Assembly: GCA_965371945.1 (NCBI GenBank)
Contig: CBDVAK010000006.1
Coordinates: 1 to 28,120 of the forward strand
Length of the DNA: 28,120 bases
Reading direction: 5' to 3'
From: CBDVAK01 sp965371945
Lineage (GTDB): Bacteria > Pseudomonadota > Gammaproteobacteria > Competibacterales > JAHEDQ01
Part shown: positions 24,298 to 28,120 of the stretch, in pieces
Position numbering within the stretch: the first letter of the stretch is position 1
Layout: the number at the start of each line of letters is the position of its first letter
Program-made: the position numbers and the translations under genes
The notes under the pieces: generated by a model
Seen by the model: the letters and a program-made list of their open reading frames with translations, nothing else
Databases searched by the model: none
Told to the model about the DNA's origin: nothing

Positions 24298-24558
24298 CTC
24301 GAGTATCCTTCTCGCTTGCTGGGTTATATTGGTCGGCGGCAGGGTCGGGCGCTTCCCGAACCGCTATAGCCCCATGTCCCTACGGTCTGTACCATGTCTG
24401 AGCGACACCGAAAAGTCAATGTGGCGGCTTCCCTGCCGCAAGCATGGTGGCTTCGTTGCCGCGCCCTGCCATGAAACTGGCAGGCTGTGCACCACGTCCC
24501 CGACAACTCACAGCAACGGGTATATAGCTACGGCACCTGCAACCGATCGCAAATTCGG

Positions 24559-25137
24559 ATGAATCAGTCCAGCACGCAACAACACGACCCCAAAGCAGCC
24601 GAATCGCTGATAGACACGCGCAGAACGATTCACAGCTTCCTGCCAGACTTGCCGCCACAGGAGCTTGTCGACAGGGCACTGGCACTGGCCTGCCAAGCGC
24701 CCAACCACCATCTGTCAGAGCCCTGGCGCTTCTACATGTTGGGTCCGGAAACGCGGGAAGCGATCGCACAGCTCAATGCCGGGATTGTCGAGCGCTCACG
24801 TGGCAGCGCCGCCGCTCGGCAGAAGCTCGCTCGCTGGCGGGCCGTTCCCGGCTGGATGATGGTCACCTGCAAACGATCCGATGACGAGCAGCGACAGCGC
24901 GAGGACTATGCGGCCTGCTGTTGCGCCATCCAGAACTTCTCGCTGTATTTGTGGAGCGCAGGGATTGGCGTTAAATGGACCACCGGAGATGTCATCCGAG
25001 ACCCGGAATTCTTTGACCTGGTGTGGCTGGACCCGCAGGCGGAGTCGGTGGTGGGCCTGGTCTGGTACGGCTACCCGGCGGAGATCCCGGTAACCTCGCG
25101 CAAGCCGCTGACACAGGTACGAGTGCAACTGCCGTAG
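24559..25137 (+). CDS. Nitroreductase family protein
   Basis: FMN-dependent oxidoreductase of 192 residues. The N-terminal motif IDTRRTIHSFLPD with R21/R22 and the segment CQAPNHHLSEPWRFYML resemble the FMN-binding part of the nitroreductase fold; ACCCAIQNFSLYLWSAGIGVKWTTG is the central helix region. VVGLVWYGYPAEIP is the usual end motif. The substrate cannot be predicted. The start at 24559 (MNQSST) is chosen because the extension back to 24487 is not family-like; neither has a strong ribosome binding site. It is divergent from the DUF5658 gene and convergent with the YdcH gene. Confidence 0.88.
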   Translation: MNQSSTQQHDPKAAESLIDTRRTIHSFLPDLPPQELVDRALALACQAPNHHLSEPWRFYMLGPETREAIAQLNAGIVERSRGSAAARQKLARWRAVPGWMMVTCKRSDDEQRQREDYAACCCAIQNFSLYLWSAGIGVKWTTGDVIRDPEFFDLVWLDPQAESVVGLVWYGYPAEIPVTSRKPLTQVRVQLP

Positions 25138-25153
25138 AGCATGCCTGAGTCGA

Positions 25154-25366
25154 TCAGGCGTTGAGATCCGGAATCTGCTCACTCTCGATGCGAACGATGA
25201 TGTCCCTCAGCATCAACTTGCGTTTCTTGAGACGGCGGATACGAAGCTGATCGAGATACACCTCGGCAGTCAATTGCTCGATCTCCTGGTCCAGCCTGCG
25301 GTGCTCAACCCGCAGATCCTTTAACCTGCCATGATTCTCAAACTGCCGGTCTTCGATGTCGGCCAT
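25154..25366 (-). CDS. YdcH/DUF465 family small helical protein
   Basis: A 70-residue protein that is almost entirely a helical hairpin: LKDLRVEHRRLDQEIEQL and DQLRIRRLKKRKLMLRDII. The segment LRRLKKRKLMLRD-like (here RIRRLKKRKLMLRD) is characteristic of DUF465/YdcH. The function is unknown. The start at 25366 has GAGG about eight bases upstream. It is convergent with the nitroreductase gene, with only 16 bases between stops. Confidence 0.88.
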   Translation of the reverse strand: MADIEDRQFENHGRLKDLRVEHRRLDQEIEQLTAEVYLDQLRIRRLKKRKLMLRDIIVRIESEQIPDLNA

Positions 25367-25565
25367 AGAGCTGCCTCGAGTCGTACCCTGTCAACCCGCC
25401 CACCGGCTACTCCGGGTCGGAACGGCGCTTCTGGGAAAACCTGGAATTCCGGACCATAATAGACCATCCACCGCCATCGGTTCGATGGATGAACACAGAA
25501 ACACCCACGGCACACCCGTTTTCGGCCTGCATCGCGATGCATTCAATTATTCGTGAGCCAATGCA

Positions 25566-25834
25566 CTAGTACCTCGTTCCACCTAATATCGCCTGCTCAG
25601 AGCCCCGCAAACGCGCCAAGGCAAGGCACGGCCCTTGGCAATATGACTCTATTGCCAAGGGCTGTAACGCCGCATTGGCGTGTTTGCGAGGCTCCCTTCG
25701 GGCGAGGCGAGAGGCGCTCATCTGCGTTGTTGCGCAAGCTCGAAATAGGGCCGCTGTTCCTTCACTCGCGCGCCTAGCATCTGAGCGCTTTTCGCCTCGC
25801 TGACAATGCAATATTAGGTGGAACGAGGTACTAG
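25566..25834. repeat. 269-bp terminal-inverted-repeat element, family 3
   Basis: The outer 24 bases (25566-25589) and 25811-25834 are perfect inverted repeats beginning CTAGTACCTCGTTCCACC. The outer CTAG on each side may be a 4-bp target duplication, leaving 20-bp ends TACCTCGTTCCACCTAATAT. Inside are two large hairpins. The first pairs 25606-25622 with 25672-25688 (two mismatches) and contains a perfect 13-bp inner hairpin, 25631-25643 with 25650-25662. The second pairs 25703-25720 with 25782-25799 (two mismatches). No gene is present. It occupies about half of the 574-base gap between the YdcH and phasin genes; 25367-25565 and 25835-25940 hold nothing else I can name apart from a 10-bp palindrome ATACTAGTAT at 25842-25851. 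Confidence 0.88.
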
Positions 25835-25940
25835 AGTGCATATACTAGTATTCGATGCGATGCTGCATTCTTAACTTGTTGGGCCTGACCAATGCCGGGC
25901 ACCAGCCGGCGTCAACCCGTCACAGACTGGAGTCTTGGAT

Positions 25941-26642
25941 ATGGCAAAGAAACTCAAGAGATCACTGAGCGAGAAACAGATGGCGGAAAAGATCGGCGAA
26001 TCCGCCAACCAGATCTGGCTGGCGGGGCTGGCGGCCTTCGAAAAAGCCCAGAAGGAAGGAGGCAAGATCTTCGACAAGCTGGTCAGGGAAGGCGAACAGG
26101 TCGAATCACGGACCCGGAAATTTGCCGGAGAATCGCTTGAAGAGGTGAAGAGCAAGGCAACCGGGACCTGGGACAAGCTGGAGCAGGTCTTTGAGGAAAG
26201 AGTGGAACGCGCACTGCAGGCATTGGGCGTTCCGACCAACCACGATGTCGCCGGGCTGTCCAAGCAGGTTGACGCGTTGAGCGCCGCGGTGTCCCGCCTT
26301 ACCGAGGGACGAAAGTCCGCTGCCGGGACAACGAGCCCGAAACCAAAAAGTGCAGCCGCCACCACGCGCAAGGCAAAACCTGCCAAGTCGGCGACAAAGC
26401 CGTCCAGCAGGAAATCGGCGACGGCTGGGCCGGATGATCTCAAAGTCATCGCCGGAATCGGTCCGGCGCTGGAGCGTCAGCTCAACGAGTTCGGCGTCAG
26501 CAGCTATCAGCAGATGATCGACTTGAACGCTGACGACATCGCCAAGATCGAAGCCTCCAACCCTCGCCTGCTGGGCCGTGTCGCCGGCGAAAACTGGATA
26601 GCGCAGGCCAAGGTGGCTCTACAGGAAAAATACGGCAAGTAG
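25941..26642 (+). CDS. Phasin-like protein with basic linker and helix-hairpin-helix domain
   Basis: A 233-residue protein in three parts. Residues 1-120 resemble PhaF/PhaI-type granule-associated phasins: SANQIWLAGLAAFEKAQKEG, FDKLVREGEQVE, then a helix ending in LSKQVDALSAAVSRL. Residues 121-162 are a basic K/A/S/P/T-rich linker of the type seen in PhaF. Residues 164-210 are a helix-hairpin-helix-like module, DDLKVIAGIGPALERQLNEFG and DLNADDIAKIEA. It probably sits on polyhydroxyalkanoate granules and may contact DNA or another partner. The start at 25941 (MAKKLKRS) has TGGAG upstream; no other PHA gene is in the window, so the granule role is inferred. Confidence 0.82.
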   Translation: MAKKLKRSLSEKQMAEKIGESANQIWLAGLAAFEKAQKEGGKIFDKLVREGEQVESRTRKFAGESLEEVKSKATGTWDKLEQVFEERVERALQALGVPTNHDVAGLSKQVDALSAAVSRLTEGRKSAAGTTSPKPKSAAATTRKAKPAKSATKPSSRKSATAGPDDLKVIAGIGPALERQLNEFGVSSYQQMIDLNADDIAKIEASNPRLLGRVAGENWIAQAKVALQEKYGK

Positions 26643-26653
26643 CCCACACCGCT

Positions 26654-26685
26654 GGTAGAGCCCGGGTCGTGACTCGGGCTCTACC
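26654..26685. terminator. 15-bp hairpin between convergent phasin-like and dehydrogenase genes
   Basis: GGTAGAGCCCGGGTC (26654-26668) pairs with GACTCGGGCTCTACC (26671-26685), with a single G-T wobble, leaving almost no loop in the fully paired form. It starts 11 bases after the phasin-like stop and lies 36 bases from the end of the dehydrogenase gene. It is probably a bidirectional terminator, although no strong T-tract is present. Confidence 0.65.
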
Positions 26686-26720
26686 CCCGAAGCGCTACCC
26701 CCAAGCCCCACCTCGAAACC

Positions 26721-28028
26721 CTACCAATACCGCAAGGCGCCACGATACAGTTCGCGCAGCTGCGGGTGGTCGATCTCGCAGGGTGCATTTTGCAGCAACC
26801 GCTGTTGCAGAATGGCACCATCGGCCAAACGCTCCACGTCGGTTTCCCCGTACCCCACGCCCTCCAGCCCGTTGGGCATATTGGCGGCCTTCATCATCGC
26901 CAGCAGATGCGCGGCCAGAATCTCCCCGGAATCTTCCGGTAGCGCCCCTGCCGTGTTCGCGCCCAGCAGCTCGGCTCCGTACAGATGTCTTTGCGGGCAG
27001 GCCGCGGCCGTGTATTGGAACGCGGCAGGCGCATTGACGATCACCGAGATTCCGTGCGGCACCAGTGGCTGATGCCCGGGATAGCCCTCGGGGCGAAAGT
27101 CGCGAACCATCCCGGCAACCGGATACGACATTCCATGGGGGACATGGACCCCGGCGTTTCCAAATGCGATACCGGCCAAGGTAGCGGCATACATCATCTG
27201 TCCACGCGCCTCACCGTCGCAGGCATCGTCGATCGCCCGCTGCAGGTAGCGCCCGACCAACCGCAAGGCGTGCTCACAGCCGACGTCACTCCAAGGGTTC
27301 GCACCCTGGCTCATCGGACGAACACGGGCATCGGCAGCGGCCGGCCGACAGCTGTATGGCAGCGCGGTGTAAGATTCGAGGGCATGGCTGAGCACATCGA
27401 ATCCGCTGGCCGCCACCACCGTGGCAGGCAGGGTCGATGTCACCGTCGGGTCGATCAACGCCACGTCGGGGCGCAGATACCGGGATGCGATTCCGGTCTT
27501 GGACTTCAGGGACAACAGGTCGAACACGGCAATCCCGGTGCACTCGCTACCGGTGCCACTGGTGGTGGGACAGGCGATGTGTGGAAGCAGCGGGCCGGGC
27601 ACCGGTCGCCCCTCACCAATAGGTGCATTGACATAGGCGAGGAAGTCGGCCGGGTGCGCGACATAGAGATTGGCAGCCTTGCAGGTATCGATCACCGAAC
27701 CGCCGCCCACGGAAACATAGCCATCGTAGCCCCCTTCGCTGGCAAAGCGGGAAGCTTCGATGAACGAAGCATCGGTGGGTTCTATGCTGACTTCATCAAA
27801 GATCTCGGAATCGATACCGCGTCTTTTCAGCGAGTCCCGCGCGCTCCCCAGATGCCCGGTTGCCACAATACCCGGATCTGTGAACAGCGCCACACGGGTC
27901 ATGCCCTTTGCCAGGGCGTGGTCGCCCAGCTCGCCAAGCACCCCAGGGCCAAAGGTGATCGCCGAGCTGTCCACCGAGAAAGCCTGCTCGCAACCTTCAA
28001 CCAATTTGTAATAGTGACAGCAACTCAT
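26721..28028 (-). CDS. Iron-containing alcohol dehydrogenase, hydroxyacid-oxoacid transhydrogenase type
   Basis: A 435-residue group III (iron) alcohol dehydrogenase closest, from memory, to human ADHFE1, which transfers hydride between 4-hydroxybutyrate and 2-oxoglutarate. Shared marks are DEVSIEPTDASF, VSVGGGSVIDTCKAANLY (nucleotide loop at 108-114), IACPTTSGTGSECTG, ASGFDVLSHALESYT (metal ligands D211 and H215), FGNAGVHVPHGMSYPVAGM (H298) and PLVPHGISVI (H325). A cysteine pair at residues 3-4 starts the protein. The start at 28028 (MSCCHYY) fits the family. It might supply or drain hydroxybutyrate-type compounds next to the phasin-like gene, but the two genes are convergent and that link is inference. 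Confidence 0.92.
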   Translation of the reverse strand: MSCCHYYKLVEGCEQAFSVDSSAITFGPGVLGELGDHALAKGMTRVALFTDPGIVATGHLGSARDSLKRRGIDSEIFDEVSIEPTDASFIEASRFASEGGYDGYVSVGGGSVIDTCKAANLYVAHPADFLAYVNAPIGEGRPVPGPLLPHIACPTTSGTGSECTGIAVFDLLSLKSKTGIASRYLRPDVALIDPTVTSTLPATVVAASGFDVLSHALESYTALPYSCRPAAADARVRPMSQGANPWSDVGCEHALRLVGRYLQRAIDDACDGEARGQMMYAATLAGIAFGNAGVHVPHGMSYPVAGMVRDFRPEGYPGHQPLVPHGISVIVNAPAAFQYTAAACPQRHLYGAELLGANTAGALPEDSGEILAAHLLAMMKAANMPNGLEGVGYGETDVERLADGAILQQRLLQNAPCEIDHPQLRELYRGALRYW

Positions 28029-28120
28029 CTGGCGTCTCTACTCCGAAATGTCTGGAAACAGCAGCATAGCAAAGCAACTTCTCCATGATTTGGGTAGTTT
28101 GGAAGCAGTTGCTCGATAGG

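Noticed and set aside
24298..24558. Possible c-di-GMP (GEMM) riboswitch in the leader between DUF5658 and nitroreductase genes
   Set aside because: Hairpins are present (for example CCTGCCA with TGGCAGG at 24465-24484, and GCGGC with GCCGC at 24424-24439), and short pieces resemble GEMM on the minus strand, but the conserved core could not be aligned. An Rfam covariance search would settle it.

Overview
The window looks like chromosomal DNA of a GC-rich gammaproteobacterium. The pilT / yggS / proC / yggT block, a GdhB-type 180 kDa NAD-glutamate dehydrogenase, a FadH-type dienoyl-CoA reductase and a C-type cytochrome fit that class. A CbbR-like LysR regulator and a phasin-like protein suggest a metabolically flexible, possibly autotrophic lineage such as the Chromatiales and relatives. 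This placement is inference from gene content only. I saw no rRNA, tRNA, CRISPR array, prophage or transposase gene.

Layout. 1-52: end of a short repeat, flush with the pilT stop. 52-4174: pilT (-) divergent from yggS, a small exported protein, proC and yggT (+). 4316-5757: a small cytochrome c and a CbbR-like regulator (-). 5923-11746: purC and the very large gdhB (+). 11747-12261: repeat-derived spacer and a strong hairpin. 12262-13482: a receiver-domain protein with a long helical region and a C-terminal membrane anchor (+). 13577-15527: a two-component pair (-). 15755-22998: a tightly packed operon of iron-type ABC binding protein, two-domain permease, FadH-like reductase, M48 lipoprotein protease and DUF3750 protein (+), behind a consensus promoter with a Fur-box-like site. 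23085-23827: two short mobile-type repeats surrounding a PilZ gene. 23827-25366: DUF5658 membrane protein (-), nitroreductase (+) and YdcH/DUF465 protein (-). 25566-25834: a third repeat family. 25941-28028: phasin-HhH protein (+) convergent with a hydroxyacid-oxoacid transhydrogenase-type iron alcohol dehydrogenase (-).

The most notable features are three families of short terminal-inverted-repeat elements without coding capacity, several sitting exactly at stop codons; a tail-anchored response regulator; a probably iron-controlled operon that couples iron import to an Fe-S flavoenzyme and an envelope protease but lacks an ATPase gene; and a phasin-like protein fused to a helix-hairpin-helix domain. 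Most other genes are ordinary housekeeping genes. I did not find an obvious new defence or biosynthetic system.
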